Below, piece after piece: positions 12,239 to 24,459 of a DNA stretch of 64,000 nt. The stretch comes from Oikopleura dioica (taxonomy: Eukaryota; Chordata; Appendicularia; Copelata; Oikopleuridae), in assembly GCA_907165135.1 (NCBI GenBank), contig OU015567.1, positions 14,699,001 to 14,763,000 on the forward strand, in the 5' to 3' direction. The notes below the pieces were generated by a model. The model was given only the letters and a program-made list of their open reading frames with translations. It was not told where the DNA came from and did not search any database. How positions within the stretch are numbered: the first letter of the stretch is position 1; each line of letters opens with the position of its first letter. The position numbers and the translations under genes were made by a program.

Positions 12239-15215
12239 CTATGCGCAGGTATGTAACTCATTACTTATAACCAGAGGAGAATAAATTTCGTATTCAAGAG
12301 CAGGGGGATAGTCGTAGAAAATTGTAGATGAGCTCATGGTTCCGTTAGTCGTATCCACCGTAAATTTTTCAATTGCATATGCTCCAAGTGCGTAAATTTC
12401 ATCATTGAAATTAATCACGGACCCAAAGTAATGATACTTAAAAATGATATTTCTTAGATACAATGAAAACTCAAAATTTGCCTACTCAAAATTTGGCCGG
12501 TTTTGGTCAAAATTGACTGATTTTTGAATCTGAAAAAGACTCAAAAGTTGGCCGCTTTTTCAAGAATAAAAAATTTTGCATCAACAATGAGCCCAAATTA
12601 TGCTATTTTTGATCATTTTTAGCATTTTTAAAGTGTTTAAATCATTTTAAAATGACAAAATTCTAATACAAACGACTTCAAACAAGCTAAATTTGAATAA
12701 AATTCATCAAAAATGTGAAAATCATGGCGATTTTCGAATTATTCGAAAATTTTCTTTTTTGAAGGGTAAACTTGGCAACTCGGAAAAAAACTAAAAATTT
12801 GGCCGGTTTTTATGCGAATTCGGATCTGAAAACCGGCCAATTTTTGAGTTTTCACTGTATCAGACTGAAATAATAGATCATATGATTTTGTATCGAACGT
12901 TTTCGTTTATTGGATAAACTTCATCAGGATACTAAACTTAAGATGAACGAAAAAGAAACAGAGGAAAAAGAATACTTTTATGTTGAGAGAGCAGTGTGAA
13001 ATTGCTAACTGAGGAAAACAGAAAAACAAGATCAAAAAATGGCTGTTTTTAGTCGAGCGCCAAGGTGGCCCAAAACAGTGCTCGACTAAATTAAAAAGTT
13101 TTGAACTGTTTGAAATCAGATTGTTCATTTAGGGAGGGTCGATGCAGTAAAATAAGAAATTGTTCAGCGCTTCTCCTTTGACTCTTATTAGTTAGATTAG
13201 TTTGCAGAACATCAAAGTATTTTACTTTGACTAAAAACAGCCATTTTTTGATCTTGTTTTTCTGTTTTCCTCAGTTAGCAATTTCACACTGCTCTCTCAA
13301 CATAAAAGTATTCTTTTTCCTCTGTTTCTTTTTCGTTCATCTTAAGTTTAGTATCCTGATGAAGTTTATCCAATAAACGAAAACGTTCGATACAAAATCA
13401 TATGATCTATTAACGAAGTCAACCCGAAAAGATATAGACTGAAATAAGTTATAAATTTCTTACGGTACTCAAATTCCCTAATCGATTCCAGGATTCATTC
13501 TTGAATAAATAAATTGCTTGACTAAGGTCACCGTATCCTCCAATAGTAAGCATTGCATCGCCAACTCCTATGCAAGAAGCACCTTCGGTGTAAATGCTAT
13601 AGAAGGGTTAACGTCAGGATAATAACGAAAATAGCGAGAAAACTGTAAGGAGTATTTACTTATCTATTGGAAAATTTGTTGTATATGACCAATCTCCAGT
13701 TTCTGGATCTCTTATCTCAGCATACTTTCCACGACTTGTGCTGTCACAGCCGAAAGCTTTGTGAAAAATATTAAGAAACCATTTTGTATCATATTACCCA
13801 TAATAGCCTCACGATAATTTCCAATGCAGCCCAATATATGGTCAGAGTTCGTTTTTGATGATTCCAACCCAACTGAACTTCCATCGAAATACATACAGCT
13901 TTTATAGTCAATATCTGATGTGAAGCATAGAAGGACTTAATGAAAGTTGTTATTATTTTTAACTATGCCTATGAAATTGAATATATGTAATTCGAATGAG
14001 TTATTTTGATAACTAAGGAACCTTTTGAATCGTCAGATAAAACAGCGACACTGTTGGAGTAGTAGTGGCTTTCTCCATTTTTGATTTCAGTGGCAAAAAA
14101 AATTTTATAGAAATCTAAACATTCCTGTATGGCAGCTTTAAATCAAGCTCGATTACACTACAGCCATCCAATTTCGATATCTACAATTTTAAGAACATTT
14201 TTCTATGATTTCTTGACTGACCATATATCTATCGTATTCTCCGCCAAAAATGTAGAACGTGTCTTGAAGATAAGCGTAACCACTACCAGTAATGTATAAA
14301 GGATTCCCAATCGGGTAATTTATTTGGGTCCTCTCTACGTTTCCCTCTAATGGAGCGCTGAACGAATAAAAATAAGTCATTGCCAGAAAACCATCATCAA
14401 TCTCGCACTAGAAAAATTATTACGTGAGATTTAAATAAAAAGATGACGAACGTTATAATCTGGGCAAAATGGGCAACCCTGTGGACATCCAGGATTACAA
14501 GGGCAGTTTTTCGTATTTTCCAGAAACTCTTGAGTGCATATTTCAGAGCAATCATATGAGTAACAATTTGAAAGACAGCCATTGAGCATCTTAATATTAA
14601 GATTAGGAGTAATCTTGATTTGAATATTATTTTTACCTTTTCATTTGAGTTTTTACAACGGAGAAAATCTTTATTTTCTTCCGGTATTTCACATGGACTT
14701 GGTTGACACGTTGGATGTTCACAATCTTCGCAGCCATTCGGGCAGTTAACCCCGCACGGGCTAAGATATTATAGAATGTTTGTCATATTTTAAACTCATT
14801 AGTTATGGCCCATTGTGGCATATTTCAATAACTTTCTATTTTACTCACCAGTCCGATAAGCATTCTACGTACTCAATCGCGCATTCACTGAATTATAGCT
14901 TACTTATTTGCCAATAATCAAGTAATACTTATCGCAGGTCAAATCATTGCAGTTTTGTCTACACGCTATGTAAGCTCCTCTGCAATCGGTATCGCACAAT
15001 GCTCCAAGGTCAGCATCGCTAGGTAAATACGGTGATCGATAAAATTTTTTATTTTATTATACTTACGGACAAGTATTATTATCTTTCGTTAATCTTTGAC
15101 TGATAGCCATGAAGAAATCATCGTTCTCAAGATCAAGTTCTCTCGAAATATCTAATGTGTTCTTTGCGACACAATTTACCACAAAAAAGGCAAGTTGTAC
15201 AAGCTTTCTCCTCAT
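12239..15215 (-). CDS. Secreted Cys-rich and kelch-repeat protein
   Basis: Twelve exons (5' to 3' on minus): 15215-15067, 15018-14929, 14887-14849, 14760-14637, 14589-14452, 14407-14222, 14180-14125, 14068-14022, 13914-13798, 13756-13660, 13596-13464, 12436-12239; total 1374 bases, 457 residues. A signal peptide (MRRKLVQLAFFVVNCVA) is followed by a Cys-rich region (residues about 48-190) with repeated CPC..NCPNGCE..-type motifs, then kelch-like beta repeats (FYIFGGEYDR, AIMAFGCDS, LTIGGYGD, IYALGAYA). Function unknown; such proteins are probably extracellular or matrix-associated. Intron 7 (14069-14124) is GA-AG. Intron 11 (12437-13463) is 1027 bases while all others are tens of bases, because two repeat elements lie in it. 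Confidence 0.82.
12461..12857. mobile_element. Tc1/mariner-type MITE
   Basis: Inverted ends CA(A/G)TGAAAACTCAAAA are flanked by TA on both sides (12459-12460 and 12858-12859), typical of Tc1/mariner insertions. The subterminal part repeats GGCCGGTTTT in inverted orientation. It has no coding capacity and lies in intron 11 of the kelch gene. Confidence 0.75.
12871..13412. repeat. Fold-back element with 184-base arms
   Basis: 12871-13054 and 13229-13412 are almost perfect reverse complements, separated by 174 bases. The transcript would form a very long hairpin. A 12-base direct repeat (AGACTGAAATAA) flanks it at 12862-12873 and 13436-13447 and may be a target duplication. The spacer begins and continues with a second small inverted repeat (AGTCGAGC at 13051 and GCTCGACT near 13080). 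It lies in the same kelch-gene intron as the MITE. Confidence 0.85.
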
Positions 15216-16030
15216 TTTTACCAATAGAATACGACTTATGCGAGTTACATAGGACTAAAAGTTGCTTTTGCACATAACATCTGCAGTTTTCCCAAAGAAT
15301 TACTCGCAATATAATTTTTAAAGGAAGAAATTTTACTTCCCTCATTCTTAGATGATTTTACTTTTTTGCAGGATAAACTTGAAAATGATCAATTAATTTC
15401 ATGCTTGGTTATTGCGGTTTGTCCTGTAGGTTGTGTTAAATCAGCAAGATGTCCGTGTTTGTTTTGAAATAATTTATTAAATCATCATTTGGCAGAAAGA
15501 TTACAAAACTCTGCCGGATATCCGCTTGGAACCAAGCTCAGACCCCAATTTAGTGTTTCATAAATGAGGTTGAATCTTGATATCCAGGAGCGGAGTAGAT
15601 TGAAAGTGGGAAAAGGTGAGATAGGCTTACCTAAACTTGTACTTTTAGGTATGGCGCAATACTTTTCTCATGACAAGAAGAGTACCGCAGGAAATTGGGG
15701 AAATGTTGGCAGATTGTATGATCATCATAAAAACAGAAGTAGATTTTATACAAAGAATAAAAGCAGAAATTTCGCAGGGAAATTATCTGCGTGTGCGAAA
15801 AAGAGTACGAGAGTATTTTTTCAGGAGCGGATAGTGACAACAGATTGCACTTCACAGGAGGAACACTGTGGCCGTTAGACGCTAGAAATTCTCATTAGTA
15901 TAATGAACAGACGAGGGAGTAGTTACCTGAAGTATTTACAAGGAGAAGTTGGCCATAAAATTTTCAGAAAAATGGGCTGATCACCTAAAAGAAGCGTTGA
16001 GAAAGTTGAATATGCATAGAGAATACTACC
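15216..16030. other. Spacer between kelch and ZP genes
   Basis: 815 bases upstream of the kelch gene and downstream of the ZP gene. It holds open frames on both strands (for example 15564-15878) with no recognisable domains. No promoter element stands out. Confidence 0.5.
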
Positions 16031-18806
16031 TTACTGGCTCTCAGTAGGAGTCTGCTGAGGCAAGTGAGTGGGGTGGTTGTATGGCTTGAGGACTCCGTTG
16101 TAAAACTCTTTGACTTTTCGCATTTCTCTGATCTTATTTCGTTGTTGGTTGTATCGTCGGTTGCATTGGACGTAGACACCGACGCAGATGCCGAGAGCAA
16201 TGACGGCAACGACGAGGGCGATGGTGATCATCATAACAATTTGGTTGTTGTCTAGAATGACGAAGTTAGTTGATCGAAGAATGTTTCAGACAAAAATCCA
16301 GATTTTCAACTAAGCTGCGTGATTAGACAAAAATTACAGCAGCTTGGAATCTCAGAATTATCTTATTGCAACGCATATTTCACCCTTTGCGCAGCCCGAG
16401 GGTTTCTATCGTGGAATTTGCATAAATTTCAATCCTTGAGAGGCCTTTTTCGCCATAATTTAATTATTACCTTGGGCAATTTCTTCAATCTCGGCGCGGA
16501 GGATCTCTTCGGAGATGACATTGAATTGTCCTTCTCGCATGACTTCGGCGCGCTTCTTGAGCTCTTCGGGGCTCATTTCGTCGACGACGGTGATAGACAT
16601 GGTGCTGTTGAAAGCATTCTCGGGCTTGTACATGCCCTTTGGTGCTTCAGGACTCTCAACTGGCTGAAATTTATTGATAAAAGAAGGAAGTATTAATTAT
16701 AAAGTTACCTCTTCCGCAGCTCTTCGCTTTCGGCCAGTATCGTATTGGTCGTTGTAAAGTTCATCAATGTAGTTGATGTAGTAGTAGTTGACGTAGTAGT
16801 AGTCATCGTAGTTGATGTCGTTGGCCATGCAAACACACTGGTTGGCAATGCCTGGACCGGCCTTCTGGCAAACCTCGACTTCGCAGGAGATGTACACCTG
16901 GTCCATCTTCTCGGTCCACTGGTACATCTGGAAGCAGAAATTCACATCGTTGGAGAGACCGTTCTGGATGAGCTGGACAGTGACGTCGTCAACCTTTGAG
17001 CATCGGTCGTTGATGAGAGTGTTTTGGAGACCAGTGCCGTCCATGTTGGAATAAGCGGCGCATTTGTTGGCGGTGAGGACGAGATCGTCTCGGATGGTGT
17101 TCTAGGTAAAGAATTAGGTGGTGATTTTTGAGCTGTGAACTTACGGTTAGAGAAAGCTTGACACAAACATCGGATTTCTTGGCGATGACTGGGTTCTCGG
17201 GGTATGGCTCCATGAAACCTTCATCCTTGAAGAGGGCCATCTCGACGGTGAAATCTCCGAGGTCGGATTTATGATCGACAGTGGTGACGGCGGGAGTGAG
17301 AGCATCCGAGTGGACGGTGTACTCATCTTCGTAAGTGCACTTGAACTCAACGATGTCAAAAGTCATCTCGACAGCTTCTTCGGATGGAAGACCCTTTCGC
17401 TGTTGTCGGTAGACGACGGCGTTGGTGTATTCGTAATCGCCACCTTCGTGCTTGGTGACGGTTCCGCACTGGGAGAAGGGAGAGTTGATTCTGAAGAAAT
17501 CAATTACTTCATTATCGAAATCAAGACTTTATCTTGGTGTTATATAAAAACTAACCACGTGAACATCAGTCTCAACACGTGTTTCCAATTTCGCGAAAAA
17601 TTTACAAGACCTGTTGCTCAATTTTACAAATCTTCCGCGTCTTTCTATCTCTATCTCTATTTTGATTCCAGAGAGGAAATTACTGTTTGCTTACCGGAGA
17701 GTGTACTCGTCGCCATCTTCAGTGACAGTGCAGCCAGTTCCCTTTCCTCGGAAGCCAATGTGCTCGACGGAATCGTCAAGATCGTGCTCGGTGACGAGGT
17801 CTTTTTTCACGTTCACCTGCATGAAGGAATCGCCACAGACGACTTTTGGTGGTGCGACTGTACAGAAGATTCCGGTCCAGCCATCTTCGCAACGGCAGAA
17901 GAATCCTCGGTTGTACTGTAAAATTCAGATTAGTTTTCTTTTCGAAAATGATGATGTCAGTTGTCCAGTCCTATTAGTGAAAAGATACGGTACATTTCGT
18001 TCGATAAAGCTTCTTATCTTAGGCTAGGGGTCAGCTGCCGCTTCGCCACATGTACTCATACAAACTTATCAGATAGGGTCATTTATTAATAAATGTTCAA
18101 TAACCTTAGCGGTCGAATACTAATCCAATTATCGAAAACCCAAATAATGAAAATGAGGAATAATTGAACCGTTGTTTATAATAATAATGAGCAATTACTA
18201 ATTAGCGCTCGTCAGAATTCAGTTGCATTTTATGTGTTTTTAAATAGATGCTGCTCGAAAGGCCAAATATTATTGAATCTGAATCGGGCATTTATCATGA
18301 ATCGTTGCTATTATGGAATAATTGCAAGATAATAATCGCAAAACGTGGTCATCTGGCTCGACGCTGGTGTTAACCGTTTAGAGATTAGAGTATGTTAAAA
18401 AGAAGGATGAAAACATCAGAAGGTGACCAAATGAGTCTTTTATTTGACCAGTTCTCAATTTTTGGGAACTTTGCTTCAGAAAATATTTTAATGAAACGGA
18501 CTATACAAATCCGATTATATTTATATACTTGGAAGACTTAAATTACAGGCATTTTTACTCTTATCATCATTTTTATGAGCGTTTTTAGCCAATTAAGAGG
18601 TCGAAAAAGCAATTGAAAATATTATTAAAATGGCTAATTTTTGATCTAAAATTCAAAAATACACTTACGATATCACTTGGAACACAAGTTCCACCATTAG
18701 CGCATGGAGTATCGTCACAGGTCTGCTTGGTCTTGGTGACCGAGGCGGAACCTGGACCAGCTCCCAAAGCGGCCACAGTTGTAAGTGGCAGAACAGCAAG
18801 CTTCAT
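16031..18806 (-). CDS. EGF + ZP-domain type I membrane protein
   Basis: Six exons (minus): 18806-18669, 17915-17695, 17490-17146, 17102-16709, 16663-16471, 16251-16031; 1512 bases, 503 residues. A signal peptide (about residues 1-20) is followed by one EGF module (CDDTPCANGGTCVP ... FFCRCEDGWTGIFC), then a zona pellucida domain beginning VVCGDSFMQVNV with the expected spaced cysteines (about 65-340). Next come an acidic Tyr/Asp-rich stretch, a furin-type site GRKRR near residue 360, a membrane span (VMMITIALVVAVIALGICVG) and a short basic tail ending TPTESQ. ZP proteins polymerise into extracellular matrices after cleavage at such a site, so this is probably a matrix or egg-coat type protein. 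Intron 1 is about 750 bases. Confidence 0.9.
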
Positions 18807-20159
18807 AATATGATGTTTCTGAAGGATAGTCTCTTAGAAAGCGTTTTTCGTGGTTATTTCTCTTTTTACCTTATACAATATATACAAAAAAGTAAAAAAG
18901 GGATTTTTCTATTTTCTTTATTTCGCTAGCGTACTGATGGCGGAGGTGCTGATGGTGGAGTCGCCACACGCTGGCGCTACCGAGCGGTGGGGCGAGTTGA
19001 CGGCCCGGCCCGCGGTCAGACGCCGCGGTTGCCACTCAGAGTTCCATGCTCAGCAGGAGAGCTCTCTGAGTTTTTATCAGCCTCCGCCAGGCTAGTGGTG
19101 GTGCAGTTAATTGAAACCCCGGTCTAGTTACGCCTAGGGTTGACTTTCATAGCAGGGAGGAGAATTATGCTCTGGAACATATTGATGATTTTACGGTTGC
19201 TAATTTAAAATTTGAGTGGGCAAATATTCTGATCTTGGTCAAGATATCTCATTATTGAAGATGGAACTTCTACGGCAATAAATTTTCATCTGCCAGGATC
19301 CAAATTTCAAAAGCGCAAAGGTACACCACCCTAAGCGCGGAAAACTCATCAAGGCAGAAGCAGGTACTGTTAGCGTACTAGTAGAAAAGGGCGGAACGAC
19401 GAGGTTTTGAACACGCACCAATTTGTGCTGGAATGCTCACGTGATCTGATCAGTGGTTTATTTCTTCTCTCTCCCAAAAGAAAAACCGCATTTGGGGTGA
19501 TACTATTTTCAAAGTGGTTTCAGGTGGATAAATTGAGCATTAATAAAAACGAATCAAAATTAATAGTTATTATTTTTATCCGCAATTAAAATGAATATTC
19601 TTTATTTTTAACATTTTTTTGAAAATTTTGCGTTTGAACCGTGCAAAAAAATTAGTAATTGAACAAAACGAAATTTTTATCAAAATTTCCATGCTTATCC
19701 TTATTTTTAAGTGCTCCATTCTAAGCGATATCAATATAATCCCACTCTTTCGTTAACCCTAATCCTCTGACTCTACGCTTGAATTTTGAACCGTAATCTT
19801 CGAAATCGAAACAGTGAAAAACTCTTCTGCAAGATGTCCTTTAGAATGTTTTATTTTCAAAGAAAAGTCAAAAATGTCCGGCGACCGCGAACACTGGCCG
19901 CCGCGTGTCACATTTTTAGGAATGAGGAACGAAAACGAGTTAAGCTGGGTGAACTGGTGGAACTGAACCGAAAGTACTGAAGAATAGACACAGGCGAAAA
20001 ACAGGAAATGAAAGGGTACGAAATGTTTTTTGAGTATTTTTATGGCTGCTTCGTTAATGTTTTTCAAATATGGTTTTGACGGTATGGATAAATGTACAAA
20101 ATGTTAAATAATCACGAAAATATACAAGTAAATTTCAAGATGAAAAATTATCATCGTCG
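18807..20159. other. Spacer with a GC-rich patch
   Basis: Contains a GC-rich block at about 18940-19100 that contrasts with the AT-rich surroundings, and small open frames without recognisable family features. The part next to 18806 is the likely promoter side of the ZP gene. Confidence 0.4.
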
Positions 20160-23100
20160 TCAAGCATTTTCGTAATGACTTTGGGCCTCCTCCAAGTTGT
20201 CCCGCGAGTGGCGCCGCTCAAACTCATCTGGACAGTAAGTGACTTGCGTTACTGTGCGTTCTAGAGCCATGTGACCAGTAGTCGAGAGTGAGGACCGGCG
20301 ACCGCCACTGCGTCCAGCAGCTGACATTGGAGCTGCGTATGAGACGGCTCCCACGGAGTTTGTAGAGTAAGTACTGAATTAGGTAAGTTAAAATTAATTA
20401 TTTTCGATATATGATCCTAATAACGCCTTTTTGAATATTTTAGAAACAATCATCTTTGTAACCCTCCAATTACTATTGCGAAAGCCCGTTTCCAAAGTGA
20501 AACAAACCGGAAAGAGCGTGAAAGAGGATCACTGCGTCGCCACTGGAGCAGTTCGTTGCACGTTAGTTTTTTTTCCTTACCTGAGCTCTTTGTGAAGAGG
20601 CGCATGAGTTCGTTGTAACGTTGGGTGCTGTCGTAGCGGTGGCGGAATTGCTTTTGACGCTGGTAGTTTCATTCGCTTGCTGAAATTTTTTCATGTTAAT
20701 TTTTTCATTTTCATGTTTTACATGGATTAATACTTTCAAAATGAACGTGATCTCGCTAATTGCTATAAAAACTAGCGGTCGATTAAAAACAGATTTCGCT
20801 AATAATAATTAACATTAATTATTATAATTATCGACCATTAATTTTCTCCAGAAAAAAAATTGGCGAGAATGAATTTCTACTATTTAGCATCCACGTTTTT
20901 TCTTTTACGACGATCAACTTGCTGTGTTGTTTATTTTGTCGACACTTACCAAAGAAGAACCGCGACTAGAATGAAGCCAGAAAGAACGACCGCAGCCAGC
21001 AACAAGCCCCCCGCGTACATCAACCACCTGTTACTCTTTTCTCTCGCTGCCAGTGCGTCGAGAGAGGAGGAAGTTGACGCGATTTGATGATCTTGTCCGA
21101 TGTCGATCGGGACGTCCCAAACGGGCACTTCGGGAACGTAGATTCGAGGCATCACCGGAGTCTCCGACGTTCCAATGCCTTTCGATCGTAGGAAGGTGTA
21201 AATTGTCTAAAAAGAAAGCGCTTTTAGATCAGTTTTAAAATGAACCTTCTGAAAGAAAAAACGTCGATTTCCTGGTGCTATTAGAACGCTGACCGCTATA
21301 TCCTCGCCCAGTAGTAGTTTCATCATTACATAATTGGCCCGCCAATTTCGCGATGGCGCATTTTAGCAGAATTCAAAAATGTCACTCACGTCAAAAAACG
21401 CTCAATTAAAAATATTGTCCTTTTAAAAATGCCAAGCGAAAGTCGAAAACCGTTCAAAACTTGCTTTAAATATTTATACGTTTGTTATTGCTTATCTCCG
21501 TTGGCTGTTTGTGTCTAAACTAACCTTGAATTTATATTTATTGCCTGAAGGTTCGCGATCCATGGCGAGGAGACTGTAGTCGCCAAAGCGATTTCCGTGT
21601 TCGTCGATTTTTACTTGCGAGGCGATCCCGTTCATCTGCCGGGCTCGCATTTGCGCGGAGATTTGGGTACCATCGCGCCAGTCAGTTCCGTCGCCGAGGG
21701 ACTAAAATATGTTTCAAGAAAAAATTCGAAGAGAGGAGCTTACGGCGTCAATCGCCATTGCGTATAAAATGAGCGCATCGTGAAATCCCTCGACGAAAGA
21801 ATTGACTCTAAATTCTTCCTCGTCTTCCAGAATCCCCATTTTCCGGTAGTCCTCCGCCATGGTCTGGGAAAAGTGTTCGAATTGTCCTTGTCTAGGTGCC
21901 ACATGCGAAGCCGAAGATTGGTAAGGAACGTATTCCTCGTTGCCCTTGATTGTTCTCCTCGCGTTTCGAATGTTGGTCCGCAGTGTGACTACTTGAAGGG
22001 CTAAATAGAAGTCGTTGAGATGGTCACCAATAGTTATCGAATATTACACAGGGGTCAAACGATGTTAGATTGCGCGAATCAAATTTATTTAGAAGTCCAA
22101 ATTCAACGCATAAATAAAATCATCTTCGAGGAATAGCATTTTTGGAAGTAAAGGCCGTTGATTATTTAGACACAGCGGGAGAGATTTAGCTCCACATTCC
22201 TCGCGCTTTTAAAAGATCAATTCGCACGGGGATGATTCGTCGATTTTTGAGAATACTCTAACAGTGTAGATCTTCATCTTACAGTCAGCATTGGCTTTAC
22301 CTTTATAAGCATCTCTTGCTTCTTCGTCTTTGTCGTCATTTCGTTTCCACGATCCATGGCCGAAATACGAAGCATTGAAGAGATCAACAGTGTACCAGAC
22401 ATTTTGCTCTGGTTCAGTCATTCCTCGTCGTTTCGCAGCAATCATCATGTTTCTCACGAAATCTTCGCTTCCGCAGGTGACCACTACTCTTGGATCTTTC
22501 ATCTGATCAAGCACTTCGTTGTAGTTGATGCAGCACATTGGATACTGGACGACTGTGTTGAGGACGCGAAAACGAGTGCCTGTATTCATCTGTAGGGTGT
22601 ATTGAATTGCTTCCATGGCGAAATAGCAGTCTTTGGTCAAATCTTCGGGCGAATGGTAGAGGAGATGAATGGTGTGCTTCCAGTAGTCGAGCTGGACGAA
22701 GAGGCTTTTGAAAAACTCGCCGATCTCCGTGAAAGGCGCAGTGATCCGAGTCAGCGTCGGCTGGTAGACATCAGTAAACGCCATCGCCATCGCACCAGAC
22801 GTGATCATTGCTTTGTTCCAAAACTTGGAAAAGTCGTTGACTCCATCCGCAGCGTGTGAGCAAACTGGACCGAGAATCAGATCGACTTCTGTTCCTAAAG
22901 GAAAAAATTTTGAACAAGGTTTATTTTTCTGGGAAAGAATCTTTTGTTGGCATAGCTTTTCTCAATTCGCTATTTTCTTCCATCAAAATTCAGTACCATG
23001 GAGTCTTCAAAGTGCCGCTGCTCAAAGTTTTAACTCAAGTGGCGTCTTCTTCAAACGCTGCTTTTCCCTCTTTTCATTAGGGACCCTTATTACCTCCAAA

Positions 23101-24459
23101 AGCCCTTTTGCTATATAAATCTTGCATTTTCAATGTTTTTTGATCTTGCGCCTTCAAAATAAACAAAATCGGGTTTATTGGCATCTCGTATTCATTGTTG
23201 TAGAAAATCCTGTCAAAATCCACGCTGGAGATTTTCATAAATCCCCGAGGATGCTATTTATTTGGGCTTTGATATGCTCGAGCGGCTCCTTGAGCTCTGT
23301 GATTGTTTTCCATGCGATGGCCTTTGAGAACTTACTTGTCGGAAAAAGTGGCGGCTTTTGTTGGCCCTAAGTTGCATCACAATGATATGGAAAACAGCCA
23401 CTAAATATAGTATAATCATGGGAAAACTTTTTCTTTTGTAATTTTTTCGATTTTTTCACTGAAATTTTTTGGTTATTTTTTTCCAAATTAAAGTTTACAC
23501 GAAAAGAAGACTAAGCCTTAGTTTCAAAATATAATCACCAAACCCGCTAATCAAGTATCTTCTTGTAAAGTTTAATCAATCAAACGGTCGTGGAACCAAG
23601 TGGGAAATAAAGGGTAATGAGCAATTTTTGTGCAACGGAGCAGAAAATGCATTTCAAGTGGCAAGTTCGCCACCGCAAAAATTTTAAAGGGGGTTAATTG
23701 AAAAAATGCCTTTTAGAAAAAACAACGAGTGGGGAATTTCAAAGAATCCTTGGATGAATTTTCAAGCTCTTACCATTTTGCTTGTTTTTGTAAAAGGTAT
23801 CGGCGGTGGTCAGCATCGCTTCCCGGTTGCATCCCGAGTCGATGTACTCAACGTCAAACTCGAAATTTGACAGAAAGTTTTGCTCGTCTGTCGACCAGGT
23901 CCCCATAAATGTCAAAATTTTCATACAATTTTTCGTTAAAAGATTGATCAAACCCCTTCAGCCCGCTCGTAAATCGGTTTTAGATGATCACCTCGGAAAG
24001 AGCAAACGAAATATAATCCGATACGGGGTAATGGTGTTGTGTTATGCTTTGAACGATAGGACAATGGGACCTGTTCCTTTGATTGTCTGCAGCGCGTAGT
24101 TGATCGCAGGACGAACGTGGTTTTGGCTATTTTGGGGCTTGAAATAACATGATTTTTTTTTCAAAAATAGAAGGTATGTTGTCCTAAAACAATGTTCTTA
24201 ACGAAACTTTTAGTGCCAAAAGTAACTTTTTGATATCAATTTGGTGTTGTCTTTACTAGCACTTACTAATTGAAAGTATCTTTTTATAATAAAAAGAGCT
24301 TCTTTCAAGCCGTTTCCTGAATAAATACTTATCATCTTCCGGCAGCGAGGCGAGAATCTTGACTCTTTCGGTCTTTTCTTCTTTTTGTTTCCTCCGATTT
24401 CCGCGCGACTTCCCGCAGTTAACCTGGAAGATCAGAAGGCACCATTGCCAAAGAAACAT
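20160..24459 (-). CDS. Natriuretic-type receptor lacking kinase and cyclase (NPR-C-like)
   Basis: Nine exons (minus): 24459-24329, 24126-24071, 23887-23774, 22894-22301, 22000-21744, 21701-21525, 21206-20950, 20679-20581, 20373-20160; 1899 bases, 632 residues, all GT-AG. It starts with a signal peptide (MFLWQWCLLIFQ) and an ANF-receptor ligand-binding domain (LILGPVCSHAADGVNDF, ITSGAMAMAF, FHDALILYAMAIDA), closest in memory to natriuretic peptide receptors. One membrane span (LLLAAVVLSGFILVAVLL, about residues 505-527) is followed by KRMK and a 100-residue Ser/Arg-rich tail ending SHYENA. There is no kinase-homology or guanylate cyclase domain, as in the clearance receptor NPR3, but the tail is longer and different. 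It probably binds or clears a peptide ligand. Confidence 0.87.
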
